In this document: positions 33,725-42,177 of the stretch, in pieces | Position numbering within the stretch: position 1 is the first letter of the stretch | Layout of the letters: every line of letters begins with the position of its first letter | Origin: a virus | Reading direction: 5' to 3' (one strand) | DNA length: 45,923 nucleotides | Virus record (IMG/VR): IMGVR_UViG_3300040808_001640 | Span: 1-45,923 of that record | The notes under the pieces: model-generated | The model's database searches: none | What the model saw: only the letters and a program-made list of their open reading frames with translations | What the model was told of the DNA's origin: nothing | Made by a program: the position numbers and the translations under genes

Positions 33725-34407
33725 GTATAACTGATTCATTAAAAAAAAGAGCCCACGTTGTTCATTATAAAAAAGATATTATTCCTACTAGATTACAAAT
33801 AGAGGAGATATTGAGAATAGGATATCCATTAGCAACATCAAAACAAAAAGCCTTTCCTTACAAAGCGTATGTGTTAGGACCAAATGCAGAAAGAAGTAAA
33901 ATTTTATATGACCTATGTGAAGGCAATAAAATAAGTTTTGATGGTGATGTACAGAAAAAAGGATTTACATATCAAGCAAACCCTAATCTATTTCATATAG
34001 CAACAGCACCTTGGACGTTAATATTCACACCAAGAGTTGCTCCAGGTAATCAGTTTGCTAGAGAGCAATGTGCAAAAACAGGCACTAGATGGGAAATGGG
34101 TGAAGAATGGTTTATACCACATGGAAGAGAAAGTTGGGCTATAGAAGTTGGAATGATTGCCAAAACGATCACAGGAGCTGTTTTAGATAAAGGTTGGGAT
34201 ACTTCATATAATATTTGTTTTCCAAAAAACTTACAAAAATGGAGAACAAAAGAAAATCATTTTAAGTTTATTAAGTACACACCATATCTAATACAAACAA
34301 TAGGTAAAGCAGAATTGTATAAGTGGCAAAATATGAAACCAGAAAGTTTAAAAAAAGATACTTGTCCACCTTTTGAGGACATCTTTTCATTTGAGGATGA
34401 CGAGTAA
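33721..34407 (+). CDS. Nitroreductase-like flavoprotein (228 aa)
   Basis: The protein resembles the FMN-dependent nitroreductase fold. KKRAHVVHYKKDIIPTRLQI, followed by EEILRIGYPLATSKQKAFPY, parallels the family start (RRS.R.f......ll.....aPS..N.qPw.f). HIATAPWTLIF and AIEVGMIAKTITGAVLDKGW match the later dimer-interface and flavin helices. The second flavin-phosphate arginine of the start motif is not conserved. Family members reduce or oxidise small molecules and some act in cofactor or natural-product pathways; the substrate here is unknown. The start overlaps the radical-SAM stop as ATGA; the next gene starts 6 bases after its stop. Confidence 0.6.
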   Translation: MSITDSLKKRAHVVHYKKDIIPTRLQIEEILRIGYPLATSKQKAFPYKAYVLGPNAERSKILYDLCEGNKISFDGDVQKKGFTYQANPNLFHIATAPWTLIFTPRVAPGNQFAREQCAKTGTRWEMGEEWFIPHGRESWAIEVGMIAKTITGAVLDKGWDTSYNICFPKNLQKWRTKENHFKFIKYTPYLIQTIGKAELYKWQNMKPESLKKDTCPPFEDIFSFEDDE

Positions 34408-34413
34408 AAACTT

Positions 34414-37287
34414 ATGAGTAAAAAGTTACCTAAACATCTGACTAAAGGAGGACCAGGTGATCAGTATTTGGGCAATGGAAAATTAGATACATCTGAATGG
34501 TTTAAAAATTGTATATTAGATGAATTAGATAAAAGTATTAAAGACCAAGATATATTTTTCTGTGGTGCACCCTTTCAATTATTATTTACAGATATACAAG
34601 GTAATTATGCACCATGCTCGTGGGCTAGATCATCTGAATTTGGTCCTAATATAAGAGATACATCTATAAGAGATTGGTTTGAAAATGATCCTAAACTAAA
34701 TCAATTACGAAAAGAAATGACAACACCAGGCTCTGATTTAAAGTTAACAAAAAAATCGTGTGTATCGTGTATTAAACAAGAAAAACAATATGGCAGATCC
34801 AGACGACAGGCCTCATTAAAGATACAATCTAATGATGATGGTATATGGGCAGGTATAAGAAAGGCAGTTAATCGTTATAAAGAAACAAAAACAGGTCACA
34901 TAAAAGATAGAATTTTTGAAGTGCAAATAAAAGCATTTGGTAATCAATGTAATTTAGATTGTTATATGTGCCACACTTACGACTCTTCTACAAGAACTAC
35001 AACATTGAACTCAAAAGAATTAGAAGGTCAAACGGTTATGAATGTATGGACTCTTAAACACGGTAATGATGTTAAACTTAATCCTTTTAAAGGCCAGATA
35101 AAAGATATTATAGGTCAGATAGTTGAATTTGCACCATACATTTATAATCTTAAATTGATTGGTGGTGAACCACTAGTTATGAAACAATTTTATCAATTAC
35201 TTGACGCAATTATAAAGACAGGCCATGCTCCTCATATGAAACTAAAATTTCAAACTAATATGTCTGTTTTAGGACAAGGTAAATATAGGATTACAGATTA
35301 TATAAGACACTTTCAGTTATTTGAATTTACGGTATCACTTGATGGTATAGGTAAAACAGATGAATATATTAGGCGTAGATCAAATTGGGAAGATATAGTT
35401 AAAAATATAAAAACGGTAAAGCAATATCCTAATGTTCAAATAAATGTAAATGGCACAATATCTTTTTTAAGTGTATTAAGATTTTATGAACTTATAAACT
35501 GGTTTGATGAAAACAAAAAACTATTTAAACAAATTAACTGGTCTAATATAAGAGGACCAGCAAAGTTATGTGCAAATGTATTGCCAGATGATTTAAAGAA
35601 AGTACTTATAGACAAGTACGAAAACTTTCCTGATATTCAAAATATTTTAAAAGAAGATAATGGTGGCCTGTCTTATTTGGATACAATTGACTATCTTTTA
35701 AAAATAGATAAATATTATGAAGGCACTAAATGGGAAGCAAGCTTATTTGATGTCTATCCTGAACTGAAAAAATATAATGGAGAAAAAAGAGTGAAAAAAA
35801 TATATTCCGTAGCACTTAATTTACACGACCACAATACCTATGATGGTGTGTTTCATAATCAAAGAGAAAGATTTACTAGATTTAAACATAATTTACCTTA
35901 TCACGCTGAAGCATATGCTCATCAATCAGATATATTAAATTCTAGCGATTACAGATTAAATGATGAGTTTATTGAAGAATATTGGGATACAAATAAAAGA
36001 GATGGTACAAATGGCATTCTAGCATTTACATATACGTTTGGCGGCATAAGAAAATGCAAAGATAAGTTACCACAAGATATATTTGATTATGACCCGAAGA
36101 AACTATGGGACTATTATTTAAAAGATGATCTTTACTTTATAGATCACCATCAATCACACGCCGCATATGCCTTTCTTAATTCAGGTTTTGAACAATCAGA
36201 TATACTAGCAATTGATGGTATAGGATCAAAATATAGATGTGTGTTTTTTGATAAAAATAAAAACTTAATTGATTTATCTGATAAATTGCCTATTGGTTGG
36301 CTATGGAATCATATGTCAAACTTAACAGGCTTTGGTACACTTGGTGCAAGTAAACTTATGGGTAAAGTAGGATATGGAAAATATAGTGAGTATTATTATA
36401 ATGTATTTGAAACAATACTTGCAGGTGAGATAACCGAAAAAAAACAAGAACACTTTAAAGAAATTAGATTAAATAGTATCGAAGACCTTGCATATACCCT
36501 ACAAAAATTTACTATAGATAAAATAAAAGAACACGTTTATCCATTAAAATCTTGCAATAATCTTTGTATTGCAGGTGGTGTTGCTTATAACGGATATATG
36601 AATGAAGAATTTACTAAACATTATGAAAACGTATTTGTACCACCAGCTGTAGGTGATGAAGGACAGTCAATAGGCACATATCAACACGCTAACTATACAC
36701 TAAACAATAATATACATAAATCAAAAACATTTGCTGGTAAAGAATATGACTATATTGGTAATGAAAAAGTTGATTACAAAGAAGTAGCACAGGCCATCGC
36801 TGATGGTAAAATAGTAGGATGGTTTCAAGGCAAATCAGAAAGTGGCAATCGTGCATTAGGTAATAGATCAATACTTGCAGATCCACGTAATCCAGATATT
36901 AAAGATATTATTAATAGTACAATTAAAATGAGAGAAGACTTTAGACCATTTGCACCAGCTGTATTAGAAGAACATTACAAACAATATTTTGATACAAAAT
37001 TTCCTAGCCCATATATGAGTAGAATATGTAAAGTTAAATCAGATAAAGTGCCAGGTATTACACACGTTGATGGTACAGCCAGAATACAAACAGTTAATAA
37101 AAAATTTAATGAAAAGTTTTACAATATCATAAATGAATTTTACAAAATAACAGGTATACCTATGTTATTAAATACAAGTTTTAATTGCCAAGAACCTATA
37201 GTAGAAACACCTGAACAAGCAATAAGAACATTTAAAAAAACAGCATTAGATTTGTTAGTTATTAATGATTATATAATAAGAAAATGA
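34414..37287 (+). CDS. Twitch/radical-SAM - NodU/CmcH-type carbamoyltransferase fusion (957 aa)
   Basis: Two enzymes are joined in one chain. Residues 1 to about 455: an N-terminal twitch-like cysteine region (C50, C68, C116, C119; LFTDIQGNYAPCSWARSS), then a radical-SAM core with CNLDCYMC near 179-186, IGGEPLVMKQFYQLLDA near 250-266 and FTVSLDGIGKTDEYIRRRS near 304-322. From about residue 460 to 957: a carbamoyltransferase of the NodU/CmcH/TobZ type with DHHQSHAAYAF (577-587), IAGGVAYNGYMN (near 719-730), GWFQGKSESGNRALGNRSIL and EDFRPFAPAVLEE, ending LLNTSFNCQEPIVETPEQAI. The C-terminal half would transfer carbamoyl from carbamoyl phosphate to a hydroxyl. Between the halves is an in-frame GTG at 35791 with GGAGA before it, which may also give a free carbamoyltransferase. 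Confidence 0.9.
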   Translation: MSKKLPKHLTKGGPGDQYLGNGKLDTSEWFKNCILDELDKSIKDQDIFFCGAPFQLLFTDIQGNYAPCSWARSSEFGPNIRDTSIRDWFENDPKLNQLRKEMTTPGSDLKLTKKSCVSCIKQEKQYGRSRRQASLKIQSNDDGIWAGIRKAVNRYKETKTGHIKDRIFEVQIKAFGNQCNLDCYMCHTYDSSTRTTTLNSKELEGQTVMNVWTLKHGNDVKLNPFKGQIKDIIGQIVEFAPYIYNLKLIGGEPLVMKQFYQLLDAIIKTGHAPHMKLKFQTNMSVLGQGKYRITDYIRHFQLFEFTVSLDGIGKTDEYIRRRSNWEDIVKNIKTVKQYPNVQINVNGTISFLSVLRFYELINWFDENKKLFKQINWSNIRGPAKLCANVLPDDLKKVLIDKYENFPDIQNILKEDNGGLSYLDTIDYLLKIDKYYEGTKWEASLFDVYPELKKYNGEKRVKKIYSVALNLHDHNTYDGVFHNQRERFTRFKHNLPYHAEAYAHQSDILNSSDYRLNDEFIEEYWDTNKRDGTNGILAFTYTFGGIRKCKDKLPQDIFDYDPKKLWDYYLKDDLYFIDHHQSHAAYAFLNSGFEQSDILAIDGIGSKYRCVFFDKNKNLIDLSDKLPIGWLWNHMSNLTGFGTLGASKLMGKVGYGKYSEYYYNVFETILAGEITEKKQEHFKEIRLNSIEDLAYTLQKFTIDKIKEHVYPLKSCNNLCIAGGVAYNGYMNEEFTKHYENVFVPPAVGDEGQSIGTYQHANYTLNNNIHKSKTFAGKEYDYIGNEKVDYKEVAQAIADGKIVGWFQGKSESGNRALGNRSILADPRNPDIKDIINSTIKMREDFRPFAPAVLEEHYKQYFDTKFPSPYMSRICKVKSDKVPGITHVDGTARIQTVNKKFNEKFYNIINEFYKITGIPMLLNTSFNCQEPIVETPEQAIRTFKKTALDLLVINDYIIRK
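35779..35793 (+). promoter_or_regulatory. Possible internal translation start (GGAGA...GTG) for the carbamoyltransferase half
   Basis: GGAGA at 35779-35783 is followed seven bases later by an in-frame GTG at 35791, exactly at the junction between the radical-SAM half and the carbamoyltransferase half. Initiation here would give a 498-aa protein starting VKKIYSVALNLHDH (valine read as Met), close to the usual start of this family. It may also be a relic of two genes fused by loss of a stop. Confidence 0.45.
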
Positions 37288-37889
37288 TTGATAAAATAGA
37301 TTTAGATTTATTTAAAAGAATAATACAAGAAGGCAGGCATAATCCTGATATACTAGACTCATATAGTGTAAATCAATTTAGAGCAAAAGGAGCAATAATA
37401 GAATATGTTGAAATGCTAAATGCTAAAATAGATGAAATTGTAATTATGGGTAGTTGGTATGGCAGTATATTTGTACCTGCTTATAAACATATAAAGAAAA
37501 TTACACTTATTGATAAAGATAAAGAAGTTATTAATATTGCTACAAATAGATTGTTCTATGATTATAAAAATGTGCAATTTAGATGTCAGGATATATTTGA
37601 TGATTTAAAACTAAATGAATATAGAAGTGCTAATCTTTTTATAAACACATCTTGCGAGCATATGGCACCTATGAAAGAATGGCCTATGTGGGAATGGATA
37701 TGTAGAAAGAACAAACCATACTTTGCATTTACCTCAAATAATATGTTTGATATAGAAGGTCATATTAATTGCGCTAAGAATATAGAAGAATTTAAAAAAC
37801 AATTACCTGATAATGCTGAAGTTATGATAGAAGATCAAATTAAAGATGAGCGTGGTATTAGATTTTTACTGATAGGAAAGTTTAAATGA
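37284..37889 (+). CDS. SAM-dependent methyltransferase-like protein (201 aa)
   Basis: The protein fits the class I methyltransferase fold. EIVIMGSWYGSIFVPAYKHI is in the place of the SAM-binding motif I, KITLIDKDKEVINIATNRLF contains the acidic residue that binds the ribose, and NLFINTSCEHM is in the motif IV position. The glycine-rich loop (MGSWYGS) is less rich than the classic GxGxG. Small enzymes of this type modify sugars or metabolites, and its place after the carbamoyltransferase suggests that it acts on the same product. It overlaps both neighbours as ATGA. It could also be a non-catalytic Rossmann protein. Confidence 0.6.
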   Translation: MIDKIDLDLFKRIIQEGRHNPDILDSYSVNQFRAKGAIIEYVEMLNAKIDEIVIMGSWYGSIFVPAYKHIKKITLIDKDKEVINIATNRLFYDYKNVQFRCQDIFDDLKLNEYRSANLFINTSCEHMAPMKEWPMWEWICRKNKPYFAFTSNNMFDIEGHINCAKNIEEFKKQLPDNAEVMIEDQIKDERGIRFLLIGKFK

Positions 37890-38749
37890 AAAGAGTAATT
37901 TATAGTTTGTATATTGACATTCCAAAAGAAGAGCTTGATATATTTGATAAAAATGTTTTAAAAGAAGGTGATCCTCCTATAAACTATGTAACAAAAAGTC
38001 AATTTAAAGATAATTATGATGATTTAGTGGCGTGCAAACAAGCTTACGCTTTCGCTAATAATATTGAATTTAAAATGTTTGAGTTTGATTCAAACTATAT
38101 TAATTATCAAAAAAAATTACAAACAAAGTATCCATACTTAACAACCTATAATGTAATTAATTTTTATAAAATACATTTGATGTATGAGTTAGCAAAAAAC
38201 TATGACGAAATACTCTATTTAGATTTTGACGTTGTTCCTATGAAATTTGTAAATTTCTTTGAACATTGGGATTTAACAAAAGGTATAGCAGTATTAGATA
38301 ATTCGGATGCGGTATCAAAAATTGAATCGGTTACAGAAACATCAACAACAATAAGAAGTCCAACAGCAAAATATTATAACGCTCAAGCTATGTTATTTGA
38401 AAAAGGTTTAAGTCCTCGTAATAATGTCATAAACACAGGCATAATTGGGGCAAATAAAGAACATATTGTTAAATTAAAATACTTTGATGATTTCGATAAC
38501 AATCTATCTTTAATGAGTAGTTTAAAAAATGGACACGATATGTGGCCGAAAAAAATAACACACTACTTTGGATGGGATAATGAAACATTATTTTCAGTTA
38601 AATTAAAGGAGAATAATATACCTGTATTATGGTTAGATTCTAAATGGCATTTCTTTTTCTCTAAACAACTTTGGGTACCAGATGAAGTTATAATGTGTCA
38701 TACAATTAATAAAAGATTTGATATTGTTTGGAAAAAATTAAATGCTTAA
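37886..38749 (+). CDS. GT-A-like glycosyltransferase with DxD motif (287 aa)
   Basis: The EILYLDFDVVPM segment has a D113-F-D115 motif at the end of a strand, the metal and sugar-nucleotide site of GT-A glycosyltransferases of the GT8/GT32-like kind. NNVINTGIIGANKEHI is the usual donor/acceptor loop, and HYFGWDNETLFSVKL with WHFFFSKQLW and VIMCHTINKRF make up the C-terminal part. Donor sugar and acceptor are unknown. It is the first of three adjacent genes with the same DxD strand. Its start overlaps the methyltransferase stop as ATGA, and its end overlaps the next gene by 8 bases. Confidence 0.7.
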   Translation: MKRVIYSLYIDIPKEELDIFDKNVLKEGDPPINYVTKSQFKDNYDDLVACKQAYAFANNIEFKMFEFDSNYINYQKKLQTKYPYLTTYNVINFYKIHLMYELAKNYDEILYLDFDVVPMKFVNFFEHWDLTKGIAVLDNSDAVSKIESVTETSTTIRSPTAKYYNAQAMLFEKGLSPRNNVINTGIIGANKEHIVKLKYFDDFDNNLSLMSSLKNGHDMWPKKITHYFGWDNETLFSVKLKENNIPVLWLDSKWHFFFSKQLWVPDEVIMCHTINKRFDIVWKKLNA

Positions 38750-39461
38750 AATATGTACAGTATATTTTGACGGTTTCTATTCACCAGATTACATTACTAG
38801 ATTGCACGATAGCTTAAGAAAAAACTCAACGGTAGATTTTCAATTTGTATGTTTAAGTGATACAGATGTCAAAGCAGATTTAGTTTTACCTTACAATCAC
38901 AATAGTAATATAGTAAAACATTGGCATAAACTAAAATTTTTCAGCCCTCAATTTGCATATCAAAATCCAGGCGATGATATTATTATTATGGATATAGATC
39001 AAGTTATTGTTAATAATATAGATGATTTACTTAATTATCCAGTGAAAGAAAACGAGTTAGTTACATATGGCCAATGGTGGGAAAATAAACTAGGTATCAA
39101 TGGTGGTTTTTATAAGTTTAAATCAGGTAGTTTAAAATTTGTATGGGATGATTTTGCACTCAATCCTGAATACTGGCAATTACATTTCTATAAGGAAGGC
39201 ACCGTACATAAGAAGTATTATGGTGAACAAAATTATGTCAAGTGGAAGATATTAGAACATAAGGCAAAACTAACTAAAACACCTAGTGAATGGATTGCTA
39301 AATACACAGATGATTATAAAGAAAATTTAAAGCTAAATAAAATGTATATGCAAAAGTTTAATACTGATTATATGATATTAGATAAACAAGTAAATGACAA
39401 ACTAAAAGTTATACACTTTACAGGTGTAGGAAGAAAAATAAATGAGAATTATTTGTTGTAG
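38742..39461 (+). CDS. GT-A-like glycosyltransferase with DxD motif (239 aa)
   Basis: This protein starts MLKICTVYFDGFYSPDYITR and has DIIIMDIDQVIVNNIDD with D84-I-D86, the GT-A metal site. LGINGGFYKFKSGSLKFVWD fits the following acceptor-side loop, and KVIHFTGVGRKINEN near the end holds a histidine in the place of the family's C-terminal metal ligand (H..G). It is related in plan to the genes on either side. The target is probably the same glycan or scaffold. It overlaps the preceding gene by 8 bases and the next by 20. Confidence 0.7.
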   Translation: MLKICTVYFDGFYSPDYITRLHDSLRKNSTVDFQFVCLSDTDVKADLVLPYNHNSNIVKHWHKLKFFSPQFAYQNPGDDIIIMDIDQVIVNNIDDLLNYPVKENELVTYGQWWENKLGINGGFYKFKSGSLKFVWDDFALNPEYWQLHFYKEGTVHKKYYGEQNYVKWKILEHKAKLTKTPSEWIAKYTDDYKENLKLNKMYMQKFNTDYMILDKQVNDKLKVIHFTGVGRKINENYLL

Positions 39462-40014
39462 ATTTGGTGAAAAGTTTACTCAATGGCACGTTGACAACTT
39501 AAAACATATGATAGATGAATACTCTGGTCTAAAGTATGATAGTTTTGAAGTTATAGAAAATGATCTATATGGCAATTGGTTCAATAAGCTTCAAATGTAT
39601 GACAGATTTAGAGATGATGAAAATCTATATTTTGATTTAGATTTAGTGATCTATGATAAACTTCCTAATCTTATAAGAAAAAACTTTACATTATTAGATG
39701 ATACGTGGTGGAGAGAACCAGCTCATACACCTTTAAACTCATCAATAGTATCTTGGACAGGTGATGTATCCTACATATGGGATAAATTTAAGAAAAATGA
39801 TGAATTTTTTGTTAGTACATATACTAGAGGTAGTGATGAATGGTATTATAAAAATATTAAATATGAAACATACGATAAAGTATGTCCTTCAATTAAAGAT
39901 TATATCTACCAACAACCATCTCAATTTAGTGTATGTACGTTAGGTCAAATGCACCATCTACAAGAAAAAGGATGGACAGGTTGGTATTCTAATTATTTCT
40001 TACCCATACATTGA
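39442..40014 (+). CDS. Short GT-A-like glycosyltransferase-like protein (190 aa)
   Basis: The shortest of the three, starting MRIICCRFGEKFTQWHVDNL and carrying the strand ENLYFDLDLVIYDKLPN with D65-L-D67. SSIVSWTGDVSYIWDKFKKN looks like the acceptor loop. At 190 aa it is short for a complete GT-A enzyme; the C-terminal end QMHHLQEKGWTGWYSNYFLP may contain the last metal-binding histidines. It is the last gene of the plus-strand island and converges on the minus-strand gene at 39993-40487, sharing 22 bases at their 3' ends. I saw no terminator between them. Confidence 0.6.
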   Translation: MRIICCRFGEKFTQWHVDNLKHMIDEYSGLKYDSFEVIENDLYGNWFNKLQMYDRFRDDENLYFDLDLVIYDKLPNLIRKNFTLLDDTWWREPAHTPLNSSIVSWTGDVSYIWDKFKKNDEFFVSTYTRGSDEWYYKNIKYETYDKVCPSIKDYIYQQPSQFSVCTLGQMHHLQEKGWTGWYSNYFLPIH

Positions 40015-40487
40015 ATAGCCGCTGAAAGAATATCTAATTTATTTTTAGCTTTTCTTAATTCTTTTTTAGCATCCTCATTTGTAGAATCTTTTATAGAGTC
40101 TAATTCAAATAAAGCAAGTTTTAAAGCAAAAACGTGATCGGCGTCATCCTGATCCTCAAACAAAGAAGTTACTAAAGTTGGATAAAATTTAGTATCAATT
40201 TTTTCACTATCCATAATAAGACCAGTTTTTTGTGCAATTCTTATCACAGATTCTTCAAATAATTTTCTTTCATTTTTATGTTTTTGATAAGTCGATTCGT
40301 GCAACTGATCAAGGTTCATAAATTTTGACAGAGCTTTAAACTGCTCTCCATTTTCATCATATGGAATAATAGTAGTAAAAACTTTTTTCTTATCTTCAGT
40401 TGTTGTTTGCACTTCTATATTTTGTCTTTCACTATCTATAAAATATGCAGTTAAAAAATTATCTTTTAAATATTCTTCAGTTATCAT
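39993..40487 (-). CDS. Conserved-looking phage protein of unknown function (164 aa)
   Basis: I do not recognise a family. The 164-aa protein starts MITEEYLKDNFLTAYFIDSE with a beta-type stretch (RQNIEVQTTTEDKKKVFTTI), then becomes helical, Lys/Glu/Asp-rich and coiled-coil-like (ALKLALFELDSIKDSTNEDA, KKELRKAKNKLDILSAA). A soluble accessory or assembly protein is possible. AAGGAG lies before the ATG, and the start overlaps the epimerase gene by 11 bases, so the two are coupled. It belongs in orientation with the virion genes rather than the plus-strand island, whose last gene it overlaps tail to tail. Confidence 0.6.
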   Translation of the reverse strand: MITEEYLKDNFLTAYFIDSERQNIEVQTTTEDKKKVFTTIIPYDENGEQFKALSKFMNLDQLHESTYQKHKNERKLFEESVIRIAQKTGLIMDSEKIDTKFYPTLVTSLFEDQDDADHVFALKLALFELDSIKDSTNEDAKKELRKAKNKLDILSAAIQCMGKK

Positions 40488-41205
40488 TTCGGTTCTCCTT
40501 TATATAATTATATAAGTCAATTTTTGGTGACCATCCAATTGTATTTAGTAGGGTATTATCAGCAAGGTTATCTAATCGTTCAAACGTATTTCCCACAACA
40601 CGTTTACAATCAATTTTAAAATAATCAACCAACTCTATAAGGTTGTTTGTTCTTCCTGAACCTATGTCTGTAATACCCTTTAAGTTTGATTTAATCAAAC
40701 TGTCTATCGCTCTCACTAAATCGTCAACGTGTATAAAATCCCTACTATGATTTGTGTTAATATAAGGAACATCATTTCGTAATATTCTTGGTATTAACAT
40801 TGTATCTCTAGCGTTAGGACCATACACGGTTGTAAATCTCATACCAACACTATTCTCTGGAGCAATTTGCTCAAGGCTATATTTACTCATAGCATATGGA
40901 TTTTTCCAAGGCTCGTGTGCTGTTGATGAACTTGCGTATAAGATTCTTGTATCTTTGAAATAATCAAAAAGTCTTTGACCTGCGATTACATTTTGTTCCC
41001 AATATTCTGTAGGTCTATCTAAACTATCTCGTACACCAGAAAGGCCAGCAAGATGTATAACTAAATCTACGTTATATTTTAAGTCGCAAGTAAGCAGATC
41101 ATTGCCTGTTTGTTTATCCAGACAAATTACTTTGTGATTAATTTTTAAAAAGTTGAATAGGTGTTGGCCTATAAAGCCTTCACTACCAGTTAATAATATA
41201 TTCAT
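40477..41205 (-). CDS. NAD-dependent epimerase/dehydratase (short-chain, extended SDR)
   Basis: This is a sugar-nucleotide-type enzyme. The NAD(P) loop is TGSEGFIG (residues 6-13, GxxGxxG), DLVIHLAGLSG is the next strand, the catalytic pair is Y104 and K108 in NPYAMSKYS, and ASSST (91-95) supplies the active-site serine/threonine. MRFTTVYGPNARD and SRDFIHVDDLVRAI are extended-SDR signatures. At 242 aa it is shorter than the typical 300-340 aa, with a trimmed C-terminal substrate domain. It may supply a sugar nucleotide for the island's glycosyltransferases or the aminotransferase, although it is read from the opposite strand. It follows a late-like box at 41230. Confidence 0.88.
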   Translation of the reverse strand: MNILLTGSEGFIGQHLFNFLKINHKVICLDKQTGNDLLTCDLKYNVDLVIHLAGLSGVRDSLDRPTEYWEQNVIAGQRLFDYFKDTRILYASSSTAHEPWKNPYAMSKYSLEQIAPENSVGMRFTTVYGPNARDTMLIPRILRNDVPYINTNHSRDFIHVDDLVRAIDSLIKSNLKGITDIGSGRTNNLIELVDYFKIDCKRVVGNTFERLDNLADNTLLNTIGWSPKIDLYNYIKENRNDN

Positions 41206-41229
41206 AATTCATAATATAGTTTTTAAATC

Positions 41230-41237
41230 TATTTATT
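41230..41237 (-). promoter_or_regulatory. Late-promoter-like box (AATAAATA) before the epimerase
   Basis: AATAAATA on the minus strand, one mismatch from the TATAAATA consensus, 24 bases before the epimerase ATG and overlapping the stop codon of the 313-aa gene. It is weaker than the exact boxes. Confidence 0.35.
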
Positions 41238-42177
41238 AAGATTTTATAATTCGTAAATAATATGTGTTAGCTGTTACTGCTGAACCATCAGGAAACTCTT
41301 GTGCTCTATAATCATCAATGTTTACAAAACGAGTTTGATAGTTACCAGAACCATTTAAAATAGTATCTGCAATACCAGAACCTCTTGTATTACCTGTTGC
41401 TGTAGTTCCTAACGTGTAACTTAAAGCATAACCGTCAGTAGATGAAGCAGCTGTATATCTAGTCCATTCTTGTAGTAATGAGTCAAATGCAGCCGTTGTA
41501 TATTCTTTAACGTTATTAGAACCATCTAAAAAGAACGGTTCAGTATATGTAGCACTTACACCATCAATTCTATGTAAATAATAGTTTGTAACTGTTGTTG
41601 GTTGGTCAAGTGTTTCAGGAATTGAATCTGCTGAATAAGCACCTGTATCTGCTCTTGTATCTGAAAAGATTGGTGTTGATGATCCTGATACTTCAGTTGA
41701 ACCTGCGACAGAAGCTGAAGTTGAAATATGATATGTTCCAGCTTGTGATGATGTTAACGAACCTGAAGCTAATAAGTCAATTGCAGGATGTAAAAATGTA
41801 TCTTTTACATCTGCCAAAGTCATTGCTTGGATTTGACCACTTGCGTTATAGTACACAGGCCAAGTTTTACCAGTATCACTTGTAGGTGTTACTGAAGCGT
41901 TACTTGAACTAATTTTATCATATGTTACTGTAACTGTACTAGGTTCTGCTGTTGTAGCTTCACTAGGTGTTGAAGTTGTACTTGTTGATTGAGCACCCGC
42001 TTGCTTTCTTGTATCTGTAATACTTCCGATGTTACCACCAGAACCTACAACAGATAAAGTAACACTAGGACTTAATGAATATTGATAAACTGCTCTAGCT
42101 ACGATTGCATCGACCATAGTAGTGTCCATCTCTCGTAAGTTTCCACTTACTTCATATAAAGGTTTTCTTACTGCCAT
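41236..42177 (-). CDS. Virion structural protein, unknown (313 aa)
   Basis: The 313-aa protein is Ser/Thr/Ala-rich and beta-strand-like, typical of marine phage structural or fibre-base proteins, but I cannot name a family. It starts MAVRKPLYEVSGNLREMDTT and has a low-complexity Thr/Ser stretch near residues 60-85. It becomes more ordered later (PVYYNASGQIQAMTLADVKD, FDSLLQEWTRYTAASS), ending VTANTYYLRIIKS. There is no signal peptide. It follows tandem exact late boxes (42236-42251) and lies beside a fibre gene, so late expression with the virion genes is likely. Confidence 0.7.
   Translation of the reverse strand: MAVRKPLYEVSGNLREMDTTMVDAIVARAVYQYSLSPSVTLSVVGSGGNIGSITDTRKQAGAQSTSTTSTPSEATTAEPSTVTVTYDKISSSNASVTPTSDTGKTWPVYYNASGQIQAMTLADVKDTFLHPAIDLLASGSLTSSQAGTYHISTSASVAGSTEVSGSSTPIFSDTRADTGAYSADSIPETLDQPTTVTNYYLHRIDGVSATYTEPFFLDGSNNVKEYTTAAFDSLLQEWTRYTAASSTDGYALSYTLGTTATGNTRGSGIADTILNGSGNYQTRFVNIDDYRAQEFPDGSAVTANTYYLRIIKS

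Noticed and set aside
27042-40014. Transposon or integron carrying the enzyme island
   Set aside because: I found no transposase, integrase, terminal inverted repeats or attachment-site duplication at the edges.
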